A stretch of DNA of 45,970 bases from Zygnema cylindricum (Eukaryota; Streptophyta; Zygnematophyceae; Zygnematales; Zygnemataceae). A program made the position numbers and the translations under genes. The notes under the pieces are model-generated. The model did not search any database. It was not told where the DNA came from and saw only the letters and a program-made list of their open reading frames with translations. Numbering within the stretch: the stretch's first letter is position 1; each line of letters opens with the position of its first letter. Location: assembly GCA_037447655.1 (NCBI GenBank), contig JBBHKE010001334.1, positions 235,193 to 281,162 of the forward strand. Direction: 5' to 3'. Of the stretch, positions 11,492 to 24,819 are shown in pieces.

Positions 11492-12367
11492 CGTCCTTCT
11501 CCGGGTCTGTTCCGTTTGGCTCCATTTTGGTCCAAACCGGTTTGAAACCCGGTTTGGTAAATCCAACCAAATCGAACCGTTAGATTTGGCAGAACTTGCT
11601 AACTCATAGCCTATTCCCACCGGAGCATTTGTAACTTTTTGCCCATTCCGATGATTTTCCTAGAACTCATCGGGAAATGGGTCTTGTTCACACCAAATTT
11701 TTGGCACGTAACTCCCATTGAAGGTGTCGTGTAACACGTCACACGCTCCGACGACATCAAACATAGGCGCTAAAACAAACCTGTAGTTTTCAAACTTACT
11801 AATGCGTCCCCCTCGAGAATGAATGTTCGAAGGACGACAACAGTGGTTCAAAGTTTAACAAGTTTTTCGCCCGAAAACAATAAAATAGCCGTTCGGATGT
11901 TGTTTTTGCATCGTCAGCTTTTGGGTTTGCCATTGGCCTGTTTCAAAGAAAGAAGCAACCTTAACCCGACTTCAATATCCTAAAATATTTTGAGGAAGTT
12001 CTATTGTACGGTTTTCCGGGAACTTCCGAGAACAACAAAGTCGGCGCTCAGAAAGTCGTACATTATTCGAACGCCCTGTTAGTTGTGGAAGTGAATTTTT
12101 TTCCGGTGGGAATAGGCTATCATATAGTTAAACTGTTAACAATCGGAAAAATTCTGAAAAAAGGAAATGATAAGCGTATGCGCCATCCTGATTGGCAGCA
12201 AACGCCTTTGTCATTCCGTGCCAAATTGTACACATTTGATGGCAAGTCCATTGACTTGTTTTGACCTGTGAAAAGGCTGCTACCGATTAGATTTAAGTAG
12301 CGGTTGTGAACGTCGGCCGTCATGTCGGCCGTCATGTGCAACCAATGATCGAACACGGCAGTCCAAA
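11492..12367. other. Intergenic region without recognised genes
   Basis: Short open frames only, none with recognisable domains. A GGCCGTCATGTC direct doublet occurs near 12315-12335. Confidence 0.4.
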
Positions 12368-13357
12368 TGTTACGCGAATTAAATTGTTATCTATAATAGG
12401 ATCTCCTATCACTCATAAAATCCCATTACTACAACCAACTTCAACCACACATTCCATACATTGGAAAAATACACATCCACATTGGAGAACACTCACATAA
12501 GGATAAACTTTAAATTAGAAGAAGCTTTTGTCCACATAACATAAGCTTGGTCTCTTACCCTCGTGGCTCAACCCTTCTTTTTAAAGTATTTTCCACTGCT
12601 CTCCACTCTTAAATACTCTATCTCTTAACTACTAAAACACAACTTAGTTTGTAAGAGATTTCAGTGCAAAAATGCCATTGCTCCAACTTGGTATTATTCG
12701 CTCAAGACCAAGATCAGTCAGAATTTCCACAAACTTTTCCAAAGGAAAATGTGTTTACTCTCCTCTTAGACTTCACTATTTATCCATCATCGCCTTGGAC
12801 TCACCATGCCAGAGTCAACGCTCCGTTGAACAGGTTTTACTTGGGCCAATCGTTGATCAGCAAGACTCAAACTGACCAATGCAAAAACGTGCGAAATCTC
12901 TTACTAACTACGCAACATTTCTAACCAATCAAGCGCTACGTTTCACTACATAACATTAACATGCAAAAGTGCGCGCCAAACGAAACGCTACTTTACACGA
13001 ACGTGCGTTGCAAATTTCACACTTCGAAATTCCATAAAGTGAAAGTGACGTTTCGTACTAAAATTGTACAAAACGAACCATTGTGCATACTAAATGACAT
13101 ATTGATTCGTTTGGTACTTTTCTAAACGTACGCTTGAAAATTAGCGGCTAATTTTTGACCCTTAACCCGTTTAAATAAACCCACTTTTAAGTTTGACCCT
13201 ACGCTGTCGTCTAAATACACCAATCGCTATAACTTTTGAAATACACTTCCAAAACGTGCGATTCTTTAGTGGACGTCCACCAAATTCAATCCTCTATATT
13301 CATAACACCTAAATACCCCTTCACGAACAACTTCGATCCGCTATTACTCTTACATCA
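12368..13357 (-). repeat. Candidate 3' LTR of the adjacent Ty3/gypsy element
   Basis: Read on the minus strand, a purine-rich tract (AAGGAGGGG, about 13359-13370) just upstream of a TGATGTAAGAG start resembles a polypurine tract followed by a 5'-TG LTR terminus. Within the block is a TATA-like GTATTTAAGAG on the minus strand (near 12605-12620). A CA terminus is possible at 12368. I found no second copy of this block in the window, so the LTR identity and its inner end are inferred only. Confidence 0.35.
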
Positions 13358-13554
13358 TCCCCTCCTTATTTTTAATTGACCTCAATTAAAACACCTTTCA
13401 TTCTCAAAACGGGACTTCTATATTATTATCCCTCCAATACCTTTGTAAAAACTCAGAATTTTTATCTTTTAAAGTCAACTCATCTTCAAGCCTTCCTAGA
13501 TAATGCGCTTGCCACAGTATAGTATTGCCAACCTTAAACCGTTGACCAACCTAA

Positions 13555-16500
13555 TCTATTACCCATCTGTTGACCTCAGGTTCTATAATTATTGAGGGAT
13601 CCAATTCTAATTCTCCTTCTGTTGGTTGAAGATGTGCTGGTCTTAATTGACTAATGTGTTTCACTGGATGATTTTTTGTTGAAGGCGGAAAGTCCGATTT
13701 GGCAACAACTGATGATATCACCTCGATTACAATAAATGGTCCAATGTACTTAGGAGCAAATTTCCCCATAGGATCGGATTGTCCCTCGATCTTGCACCTG
13801 TAATGAGCTGTAGAAAGCCAAACCTTGTCACCTGTGTTTACCACCCAATCACCCCGTTTGCGGTTAGCATTTAACTCTTGCCTCTTTTGTGCCTCCACTA
13901 ATGCATCCCGGACTATTTTCCAAACTGTTTGAATATATTCCCAAAACTCTGTTCCAGAAGCTCTATTCTCTTCAATGACCCTTGTTATTAAGTCTAATGC
14001 TTCTCTGGTTTGGTATCTGTATGCAACTTCAAATGGTGATAATCTTGTACTCGCATGTTTACATGAATTGTATGTCCATATGTCTGGGGATGATAAGAGG
14101 TACTCATTTTTAATTTAGTGCCTAAATTTTGTTGCAATTCTTTCCAAAATGCTGACGTAAATGTAGAATCCCTATCACTGACTATAGACAAGGGAACTCC
14201 ATAATGTCTGACAAGGGAACTCCATAATGTCTGACCACGTTGTCAAAATATAGCTTTGCAATATCTAAAACTAAATGAGTAGTTTTACAAGGGATAAAGA
14301 TTGCCATTTTACTAAACCTATCGACTACGACCATGATATTGTCATTTCTTCTAAATGTAGCTGGCAACTTGACAATAAAATCCATACTGACAAATTCCCA
14401 TGGTCTTTCGGGGATATCTAAAGACTTTAGGAGACCTCTAGGTTTCTGGTTACTAGGTTTACTTTGTCGGCAAAGGGCAGAACTTTCCACGTGTTTCGAC
14501 ACCTCTTTTGCCATCCCAGGCCAAAACAATCTACTATGCAACCGACTAATAGTTTTATCTTGACCTAGATGTCCCAAATGGTCATGGGCTTCTTGTAAAA
14601 GTTGTTTTCTTAAGTCTCCTATTTCAGGAATGCATAAATCTATCCCTTATTCGCAAATATAGCAATATTATAAAGTTTTTGACATGCCTCTCATTCAATG
14701 GATTATAATTCCCTCCTGAACTATTTTTGCAAATAAGAGCAAAATAAGGATCTTTATCATAACTATTTTTAACAGCATCTAAAAATAATTCATCCCGAAC
14801 CATCACACTTATTTCAAAACACCTACTTACACGATCTGCGACTACATTTGTCTTTCCAATAATATGTTTGACATTAAATTTCGAATAAGCTTATTTCTGC
14901 ATCCACCTAACCTTTCTGCCAGTCATAATTTGTGCATCACTTAATCTATGTAGATAGAAGAGTGCCTTTTTATCACAATGAACTGTAAATTCTTTATTAT
15001 GCAAATAACAACGCCAATGCATGAACAATTGCAAGTAATTTTTTTCCTGTGCTGGATAATTTTTTTCAGCATCTTTGAATTTCCTGAACTCAAAAGCAAT
15101 AGGATGAAAATGTTTGCCACCTTTTGACTTATGACTGCACCTAGACCTTTATCAGATACATGTGTAGTGATCATTACTTCAAATTCCCAACAAGATCAGG
15201 ATACACAAGTGTAGGGGAAGAGGTCATCTTCCTTTTTAGTTCCTCAAAATCTCCCTTTTGTCTGGCTCCCCACACATACGTTTCCTTCTCCTGAAGTAAA
15301 TCCGTCAAAGGTGCGGCAATCATGCTAAAGTTCTTGATAGATTTCCAGTAATAAGTGGCCAATCCCAAAAATGATCTAACTTCTGTGACATTAGTGGGTT
15401 GCTTCCAATTTTGGATTGCAGTAATTTTGGATGGATATGTTTAACACCTTCCCTATATGCCAAAAGAGATTGTTCGTTTTAAAAAACTGGATTTTTTAAA
15501 TTTCTATATTTTCTCCTTAACCGTTCCAACACTAAATGATTATTTGTTCTTTAGATTCGCTGTTAATTCGGATATCATCTATAAACACCTAAACAAACTC
15601 ATCTACATAATTTGAAAAGGTTTGGTTCATCAATCTTTGGTAAGTAGGTGGTGCATTTGTTAAGCCAAATGGCATCACAATCCATTCAAAATGACCAAAC
15701 CTAGTCTTGAAAGCAGTTTTATCAACATCCTCGGTTCTAATTGCCACCTGATTGAAACCACTACGCAAGTCAATCAACCAAAATACTTTAGCACTTTTTA
15801 AACGATCTATCAAATCATAAATTAAAAGTAACGGATACTTATCCGTCACCATAATCTTATTCAGACTACGATAGTCGACACACATTCTCAACGTTTCGTC
15901 CTTCTTTTTGACAAAAAGAACTGGTGTTCCGTACACTAATTTGCTGGGATGAATATATCCTTCCTCCAAAAGCTCCTTGATCTGTTTCTTTACCTCCTCC
16001 ATCAGAAGGGGACGGAAGAATGGGGGTAGGGAAGGTGGGTGGTGGGCAAAACCACCTCCAGCCCTCCCCATTCCAGCCCTTCCAATTCTACTGCATAATT
16101 TATTTTATATTTTAAATTTTAACTTGTTTAGCAAACACTTCCCTCCCAATTTGGTTATGTTTTATATGATTCTATGCAACTTCAATATGCTTGCTCTTCA
16201 GCCGTTCTCCACCCTAAGTGTTAGTTCCCCGGTGAAAGTTTTGTTGATTAACTTTTCCCTCGGTACAATTCATTATTTCACACACAACTTTTATTTTATG
16301 ACCTGGATATCAACTTCTATTGTGTCAGTTTGTAAATCTAATATGGATTATTACCATTGGCCACCTGAACATGCAAAGGTTTTTCCCTTATGACTGTAGG
16401 AATTTTATTTTTCTCTACAAACTTATGTGAAATAAAATTATGTGTAGCACCCGAATCTACCATAACTCTTGATGGTTTCTCTTCCACTAAAGACTCGAAT

Positions 16501-16925
16501 TTGATCAACTGTGTTTGGTGTCGTTGTTACATAACTATCCTAACATAGGTCTGTTGTTAAGAGTTTCATCACAAGAATTGTTCAAACTATGGAGTGTAGT
16601 AAGCATCATAATAAATTTAGCTATTCTAGCGTTTCCATTCATTAGCTTGCCCTCTAGAGTTAACTCCTTAACCTCTAGATTTAGTCGACTCAACTGAGGA
16701 CTTTCAGCTAGTCCTTTCCGTTTCCCACCTTTTCGGCTTCTTGCTCAGCAAGGTATAATGCAATATCTTCCTGAAGACCTTCATTGACATCAACTATTTT
16801 AAGAGATCCGTTATATATACAGTCCTTAGCGTAATGATATGGACCTCCGCATTTAAAACAAGTGACTTTCTTTTTCGTTTTTGTGCTTCTCTGTTGAAAT
16901 GTCCCTCTGGAGTCAAAGTTACAGA
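13555..16925 (-). mobile_element. Decayed Ty3/gypsy retrotransposon (gag end, protease, RT, RNase H, integrase)
   Basis: Reading leftward on the minus strand, the order is as follows. A CCHC zinc knuckle CFKCGGPYHYAKDC lies near 16825-16870. An aspartic protease motif VDSGATHNFISHK lies near 16430-16470. Reverse transcriptase is at 15590-16010, with [22 protein letters not shown] and [15 protein letters not shown]. An RNase H connection follows near 15174-15370, with RNase H remnants to about 14940. Integrase spans about 14000-14580, with WPGMAKEV, a SMDFIVKLP motif and SDRDSTF. A C-terminal domain with KVWLS and PVKHISQLRPAHL ends near 13555. This order is diagnostic of the Ty3/gypsy superfamily. 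Stops and frameshifts break it throughout. The protease-RT spacer is degenerate near 16015-16400. The 5' LTR and most of gag are not found. Confidence 0.88.
15589..16010 (-). pseudogene. Ty3/gypsy reverse transcriptase fragment
   Basis: Contains [20 protein letters not shown], the first RT block [20 protein letters not shown] with the first catalytic Asp, and [16 protein letters not shown]. An in-frame TAG sits just before the second catalytic block: the frame reads FVDEFV, stop, VFIDDI. The element therefore cannot make an intact RT. Sequence right of about 16010 does not match the usual RT start and is G/C-tract rich. Confidence 0.85.
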
Positions 16926-19700
16926 ACTGTAGTCAACCAACATACCGTCAAATCGTGACAGTACTATATCATATTCGTACTATTGTACACGTGGGTTATA
17001 CAATTCTGTCAAAGTTGAGTAGGCGCTTTCGCCCAACCAAAATGACGCTCGCGTTTATAACCTCCATAAAAACTATGGAAAAATGCCAAAAATGTGAAAA
17101 AAGTTAATTCGCCAAATAAATTATATTTACAAATCATTTTGCTATACTTTTAGGGTAATACGTCTGCCACGCTCATATCTCATATCTAGGTCCAATTTAC
17201 AACGCTTGTCATTTAGCGATAAAGCTTTCACCTAGCCCGTGATCATTTTCGCTCTATGAGTATTTTCGTAATTAAATCACATTAGAAAGGATAAGATACA
17301 AGAATTTAATGACTATTAGTGTTCAACACGGCTAAATATCATCATATTTAGGTGGGGAAGTGACAAAGAACTTTGCTACCTTTTACTTTATTTTGAAGAT
17401 CTATAACATTACAATAGGGGCAAGAGCAAATATGTATCTATTTGTCTTTCGTATGTGCGAGCGCCAAACTATTGTGGGTGGACCAATTGATCCTTCAACA
17501 TTAAGCAGGCTATAACCATCCATGATTCCAGTTAAAAAATATTGAAACACCACAATATTCAAACCCTAACACTTCAAAGATTTGCCAAGGGCGGTATTTC
17601 GTACGTTTGGGATCTCTCCAATTTTGGCCCATCATATTTTTGCACGTTTTAGCGGCCAAGTGGTAAGTGAAAGCACGACAAGACACGTCAACGGTTGACG
17701 TGAACATTTTTAATAACTTTATGGGTTTTCAAACCATCTTCATCCACAATTTTTTTAATCCTCACACTTTCGTGCCACAAGTGGAGGTTTCACAATGGAT
17801 TGCACTGAGCATACGAGGCTAGATGTTGGGGTGGGCGGGGGCACAATCCGCGCCTTAGGATAAGTATAACCTTTTTTTTTATCTAGTGCAAAGAATCTAA
17901 CTCCATTGTATATAATTTACAACCAATTAAAGAGAGTCGTTTCAAAAAGGCCGACAGTTGGGGCTATGCTACTTATTTTTGTCGGAGTGTGCCTTTAACT
18001 CCAACGTAGATACTTAATGTCTTTTCTTTCTTGTTGACTCCTTTCCACTATTTGTTTTTTTTCTTCAAATAAAGAGTTTCAATTTCACTCAAATAGAGGT
18101 TCTCACCAAGTTAATGGAGTTGATGACTTGAGACATACTCATCTTTATAAGTTTTAAGAAAGACGGGTGTAAAGAGCCTTAGGCCTCACGTTCGATGCCT
18201 TATGCCGCACAAAGGCACTTCAAGTTTTACATGCTAACCTAATCTAATTTGAGACGGAAAAAATCTTACATTGGTGGTAGATCGATAAAAGGGTCGATGC
18301 CTCTAATGTTCGAGCTCAAACAATTGGCCCTCACTTTGCCTTGTTTTCACAAAGATGTCCCCATTAAGCAATATAATGTGCACCGCCGGGGAGATTGCAT
18401 GGTTTAATGAAAGATTGGATCAAATTGGAAGAATTGCCGAAGCCAATTCGTGGTATCACCTTTAGATTGTGATCCGAGTGATTACCTTACACACTTGTCA
18501 TTTCGATAGATAGACTACACTCTGCGGTCACCATACCATACACACATTGAACATCTTAGGATTGGGGTTGTGGTAATGAAGTAATATGTTTATAATTGAG
18601 GAACCATTATCAAACTCGTTTTAAAAATCTTAAACGAACAGATATAAAAAAGGGTGAATCTGAGGATGTGGTTTATATGGCTACAGGAGCAATGGCAATG
18701 ACAATCGGAGGATTATTTATTTGTTTTCCTACTATTTATTTTTACTCGCATGTTGTTGCAAATGTTGTGATGGGACATACACAAATTCAATGCGAATAAG
18801 ATAAATAATGGTTGGGAACAAATGGGTGAGCCACCTCTTGCCATCAAGTCACTTTTGGTCATAAAAAAAGCAACGGATGGGCTAATCCATGGTCGATCCG
18901 GAAAAGAGTTTAACAACCTCGCGCCAATCGGAGGTATATGACTTGGTGCTTAACAAATTTGGTGTGGGATCATCCGAGGGAGCCCTATAAGGTATATGGA
19001 CAAATGTGGAATTTTCCATTATGATAAATTAAATCCAATTAAAATTGCTAAGAACTCTTGAAGTCGTCGCGTCACCGCCAAAATATCGGTTCGAACTCAT
19101 CGGAGGCCTCAAAGGGAGCAATTCACAAATGGATGTTTAGTGATGATTTTGGGTACCATCGTATATAGAAGAGTATTGAATATATTAAAAAATATTGGCA
19201 TCTGCGATACAAAGTTTTACAACAATACATTGAACTTGAAGTGATGTGTATCGAAAATGTAGAATCAGTTTTCGCGATTCAATATTTGCACACTACTCAA
19301 CAATCAGTATGTATCGATATTTACGCGTATTTGTATTGCGACGTTGGCGTTTTTTGATGTTGATGTCTAACGCTTTGAAAGTGAAAGAAGGCTGATTTTT
19401 CTATCACCACGTTTTACATGCTACTGTAATAATATTTTTATGATGCATTTTTATCAATATTTTTTAAGGTATTGTAGGCATTATTAATTTTTTCTCAGGT
19501 ATTTATGGGTTTCTTAAGTCTTCAGGAGGTTTTTAATTTGAAGTCTCAAACGATCACCATTTGTATTTCTATTCGGTGGAACAGTTTTAAGTGATACCGA
19601 CAATTTAAATCATACGCAATTTCATGTGGTTTGACACCAAAAAAAATGTAAACTTCATATCGCCGATACAAGACTAAACCGTCATATCTCACAAAGATCG
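16926..19700. other. Intergenic region without recognised genes
   Basis: No conserved domain-bearing frame on either strand. I looked for a second LTR and a tRNA-primer-type binding site for the Ty3/gypsy element and found neither. The DNA probably contains old unrecognisable repeats. Confidence 0.4.
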
Positions 19701-19909
19701 AGACCCCCATCGATATTGGAACACGAAAGTCGTCATTTCAGTACCGACACGCATGTGTGAATTTCTTCTCGACTTCATTAGTACCTTCTTCTCTTCATTT
19801 CTTCTAAGACACGTGTCATCGTTTGAGCAATTTGAGCAATTTGAGAAAGTCTGCATATCTTCTTTTTCTTCTCCTTCGCTACATTTGTTCTATCTTGCTC
19901 TCCCCATTC

Positions 19910-19965
19910 TCCCCCCCCCCGCTCTCTCTCTCTCCCCCTCTCTCCCTTCCCCCGTTCATACTCGC
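19910..19965 (+). promoter_or_regulatory. C10 and (CT)n pyrimidine tract in the leader of the BAP31-like gene
   Basis: A C-run followed by CTCTCTCTCTC and CCCTTCCCCC ends just before the start codon at 19971. It likely lies in the 5' UTR or core promoter, where plant genes often have CT-rich stretches. The regulatory role is inferred. Confidence 0.5.
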
Positions 19966-19970
19966 CAGCC

Positions 19971-22047
19971 ATGCTTCTCGTGCCGATGCTGGCAGCTTTG
20001 GCTGTCCAGCTTCTCGTCGTCGCGCTCCTCACAGTGCCCTTCGGCCCCACGCGCAAGGCGGGCCTGGCATTGGTTGGAGCAGTCAAGTCAAAGTACGGCC
20101 GAGTGGTCGCTAGGACAGTTGCCGTGTGCCTGGTGCTCCTACTGGCCTCTTCCCTCTTCAGCCTCTACCGCCAGCAGACACGTGTCAACAAGTCATCTGC
20201 CATGGTCGGCAGCACAGCCAGTTTGGCGGATCAGGTGGAGATCCTCAACGACGCCATCGAAGCCTCTCTTATCGGTTAGTAGCTCATTTCTGACTCTGAC
20301 CATGGTTTTGTCGTTTTGTGGTGTTTTGTGGTTTTTTTTCGTGTTTTGGTTTTTTGTTTACGTGGTTTTGTGGTTTTTTGACTCATCTGTAGGGGATATT
20401 TTGATTTGACGATCATGGAGGTTATTGCTGGGTAGCTGTCTGTAATTTTTTTTTTGTTTGGAATAAATGTTTCTATTCGCTTAGTTTTTGATTTGTATAT
20501 ATTTTCATACGTGTGACTTTTATTGCAGATAGAGTTTGTCTGACTCTTTCCTGGTTTTCAATACTTTATTATCATTGATATTTAGGAACTCATAGGTTAC
20601 GACATTGTTTTAGTGTGAGAAGAATAGCCGACAAATAGCTGCAGGCCAATTCTGGCCATAGTTAGGGTTTCATCAGCCATTTTCTCACAAGGTCGATAGG
20701 ATGTATAACCGTAGGCGTCGGAAACGGAGTGAGACATTTCTGATTTTGTTTTAGATGGGCTAACTTCTTGGTTATGCTATTTATAATTTGTGATTATTTG
20801 TTAACGGGTATTGTGTTCTTAATCAGTTTTAACCGCTCAAAATAGGATGTCTGCATAGGTTCCACAGTTTTGATAGTCTTAGGTTCTATGCAAACTATGC
20901 TGCTAGTGTTATGGATGCATTGCACTTATGTGGACTAGCCCCATCCACTTCGTAAACCCCTTTTTCCTTGAAAATGTTTTTGTTTCTGTGATTTTAGTCA
21001 TAAACATTCGCATATTTTCTTCTCTTTGCCTCTCGACGTTTTTTTATATTTGAAATGTAAACGTGGATGCATAGACATTTCTATGGTTATGAGCTGTTTT
21101 GACCAATTTTTGCATTTTGTCAATTGCGGTGGTTATGTTCTTATTTTAATTTTTGATCAGTCAGTTACTTAGATTTGATTGAAAGCTTTAGTTAGACATG
21201 CTTAAGTCCTTAATTATTGTTTGTGATGCTGAAGAAGTGCGAGGCCTGTCATCACAGGTATTATCTGTGGTTAATTTTTCCTTTACTTTTGGAGCTGATT
21301 CTGCAGCTTACTCCCTAATTTTGGCGATCCTCATTGACCGTCTCCATCACGCCATGAAGAACGGTGACTCGATGAAAGTTAACCTCGAGATGCTAAAGAA
21401 GCAAGCCAAAGGTATGGAAACTGAGTATTTGCGGCTTACAAAAGAGCATTCTGGCAATATCAAGGATGGGGAAGTTGATCCACAGTTGGAGCGTGAGAAG
21501 GCGCTAAAGGCGACAATTGCAAACTTGAGGGAGTCAGAGAATCCTTAAAGGTAATATTTTGCCTTCATCTTTCATTTTTTCTGTTTTTACCTAGGCAAAG
21601 CATGAAGCCTGGCATCGTGGCTAACTCTAAAAGCAATCCTCTCTGCACTGAATCAGGGTCCTGTGGTGTCTTAGCCGGTTATAGTGAACAACGTGCTCTT
21701 TGTTTTGCCAGTTCCCTTAAAGACAGTACAAGTTCTTGCACCCGTAATATTGCTTATGTTTCTATGTGAGCTAGTCTTTGCTCAGATCTTCACAAATCTG
21801 AAGTCTCGTTGTTGCTTTTAAAAGTTCTTATTCATAACCATGGCTGTACGGATGGAACCAGGATGAGGTCGACCTTAAAACAAAAGAAAGCAAAGCGTCA
21901 GAGGCCAGTGTGGCGGCTCTGAAGAAACAGACACACGGCCTTCAGTTGGAGTACGATCGACTCTTAGACGACAACGGCAGGTTGAAAGCCCAATTATCTG
22001 TCCTTGACAGAGAGTACGCAAGCTCAGAAGACAAAAAACGAACGTGA
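19971..22047 (+). CDS. BAP31: BAP31-like ER membrane protein (B-cell receptor-associated protein 31 family)
   Basis: BAP31/Yet family proteins are ER membrane export and quality-control factors with three membrane spans, a cytosolic coiled coil and a C-terminal KKxx retrieval signal. Exon 1 (19971-20274) encodes two hydrophobic spans, residues about 1-23 (AALAVQLLVVALLTVPFGP) and 48-66 (TVAVCLVLLLASSLFSLY). Exon 2 starts at 21307 after CTGCAG. It continues in phase into the third span and family signature YSLILAILIDRLHH, then a charged helix with LEREKALKATIANL. Exon 3 (21862-22047) encodes more coiled coil with AALKKQ, GLQLEYDRLLDDNGRLKAQL, and ends KKRT-stop, a good dilysine signal. The problem is at the exon 2 end: in this frame TAA falls at 21546-21548, two bases before the donor AAAG|GTAATA at 21551. 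As read, translation gives 181 aa without exon 3. A one-base frameshift just upstream would restore the join. Confidence 0.85.
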
Positions 22048-23755
22048 GTCGAGGCTGGAATGTCTTTAAAAAACCTTGATACTATAACAATTATATTTTC
22101 CCTCGATCTTTTGTATTCAAAATAATCAGTGAAGGAAGGTATGCAATCACTCCTGTAGAAGATATGTCTGCCAGGCTTTAGGAACGTCAACTGTACAGGA
22201 AAATGGGATTATCTAAGGAAGAGGTGCCAGAATGTGTGTGAATAGATTGAAGTGTGTCTTTTTCAGTACGTCGCTCAAGTTTTTAGTATGAAGCAAAATC
22301 TTCAATGGATGTCAGATCCATAGTTTTGTGTACCGATGTGCAAATTGTACAACTAGGACAAATTGTAACGGCTGTTAAAGGCTGTCCAATGAAAGAGCGA
22401 GTTCCCACCAATATCTTTACTGCTGTTCAACTTTTATTCATAATGACATGGCTTCAATTTTACACGCATTTTCATTCAATTGTGCATTTTCAGAATTCTG
22501 GTGTATTTAACATTTTTTCTGTCGAGGTCACCCGTACCATTAGTACTTTCTGCAAGTTTTCATGAAAACTTGAATGTTGGCCTGCATTGTCGTCTTCCCT
22601 CCACCACCCTCTCTCTTTATTGGAACGAGGCAGCTTCTTTAATTCCTTAAGTTAAGGGCACTTTAGCTTTTTACTGTCCTTGGGAGATGATCTCAATTTC
22701 CATTTTGGCAACTTCACATCAATGGCATCAAACTGAGCAACTGCCAGTAACAAAAATTATGCATCGAAAAGGATCAATTGGAAGCCTGTATATGATTTTT
22801 TGTCCATTTTTTCTCCATTTACGTGGCTTTAGCACCAGTGGTTTTATTGAAATTGATTTATTGACGATGTTCAGTATTATGTGATGCGTAGATTTGTCGG
22901 TCAAATTAGCTCATCCTCTCATCATAAAGCAGCCAGTCAGGTAGAAGAGATTAAACAAGATATCCAATGGTTGCTTTAAATCAATAATTGCATCATCGAC
23001 ATCCTCACTATCAAATCATAAATGCTCATCAGGAACCCAAATTGGCTTAAATGTGTGTAAGATATGTAAGATAAATCCGCGCAATGTATACTTTTTGCAT
23101 TTCACGTTTCCTCATGTTGGATATTTCTGCTTTTCAATCTATTGGTTGTGGCCAAACATTTCGGCGAAATATAGTGCGACTTGGTTCCATAAAAATCGCA
23201 AGATGCTAGGAGAAAGAAAGAACCTGGCATTCAAAAATAAGAGGAAAGTGGAAAATGATGCATGGCACCCTATTGGAGCAACGATACCTTTCCTTGTGGA
23301 AAGAACCACGTCAAAAGAGGATTGACTTTGGTTGTCGCCCAATTCTCCCCGTAGAGCACTTAGGTGGACCTACACGAGTGAAAGCCCATGATTACAGGCC
23401 CAATGAGCTACATTTAGATGGATGTACAGATGGCCTGTTTGCCGTACAGGACGAGGAGGAAGCACATCAGCAGACTGCAACAGACTTGCGTGGCATGAGT
23501 AAACTGGAAATTGAGAATCCTATATGTACGTATTGTGTACGGATGCAATCTATGTATGCGCTTCGCACGAAGATAAAACTTCAAACCCTAAATAGCGATT
23601 CACTGTTTACCGTACTGGAACCGTACGTGGTTTTCCCATACTTTGGCAGTTTGGCGTACTATAAAGCGTAATGCCCTTAAAGTATGGGACAACTACAGCA
23701 GAACCAGTGTTGTTCAAATCGTGCGATTTTTTCAAATTTTCCGACTGAAACATAT
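22048..23755. other. 3' flank and intergenic region
   Basis: Likely 3' UTR followed by DNA without a recognised gene. The frames at 22305-22565 and 23255-23671 show no familiar motif. Confidence 0.4.
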
Positions 23756-24786
23756 AATTCGTGACGATTTTGAAAATCGCAAAAAAACGTCTACTGTAAA
23801 CTGAAACTGAAATTTACGAGAAAAGTATAATATTTCCATAATTTGTACGGTTTTTTTACGGGAATGTACGAAATTCGAGGAAAAGATTCGTCGTAGTTAT
23901 TAGTACTTTCTGTTCAGGGAACTGAACAGAAATATCACGGAACTTGTACGTCTCTTCATCGAAAATGTGCGCACATTTTTGAAAAGATACGTTGAAACGT
24001 CACACTATTTTCGCGCGGTAAGTTTGAAAATTGTACGGGCGTCTTCTTCAATTTTATTTTTGTTTTAATTGTACGGATGAAAATTCATTAACGATTTTTT
24101 ACAATTTGTTCAAAGGGTTCAATGCGTTCGTTACATATAATTCGTCACGATTGAAACGTTCGCACTAATCGCCATGAACAACTATGAGCAGAACTGTGCT
24201 GAACTGTAGTGTTTCCAACTATTTCCGCACATTAATAGTTTTATACATAGTTGTTCAAACACGTATTCTACGCACGATTCGAACGCGCGTACAATACGTA
24301 AAAACTGGAGAGGTCGATTTTAAAAAATCGTAAAAAACGTTAATGATTTTTTTTCCGTACAAATCGTACATGTTAAAATATTTGAATTGAACATGTACCA
24401 CAGTTTGTAAGCTTGCCGTCAAATGAGCGGTAAAAATAATAGTTATTCAAATAATTATCACACCACATGTCTGTATTGGAACATCTACTTCAACTGGTTA
24501 CGGTCAATCTTATCAGCAAATCCTAGGTGCATCCGTAGTCCCAGGATCACCTCCTGCCAAAACCTGAAATAAGTAGTGTTGGGTATCGGGTAAATTCATA
24601 TCGCGATAATTTCGATATTCGATATATCAAATATCGATTAAGCAGACTCCTCGATATATCGTACCGGGACCAACATAGATTATCGCGATATATATTGCAA
24701 AAAATGGGTGTCCGTACAGTTCAAGTACAAAAAATCGTACGGAAAATCGTTTCCCCCCCCCCACCCACTGAGCCCGGGCCGGCGGG

Positions 24787-24819
<33 letters not shown>

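Noticed and set aside
18596-18799. Short open frame with a hydrophobic segment
   Set aside because: I compared it mentally with small mitochondrial subunits and found no motif match. There is no splice or context support.
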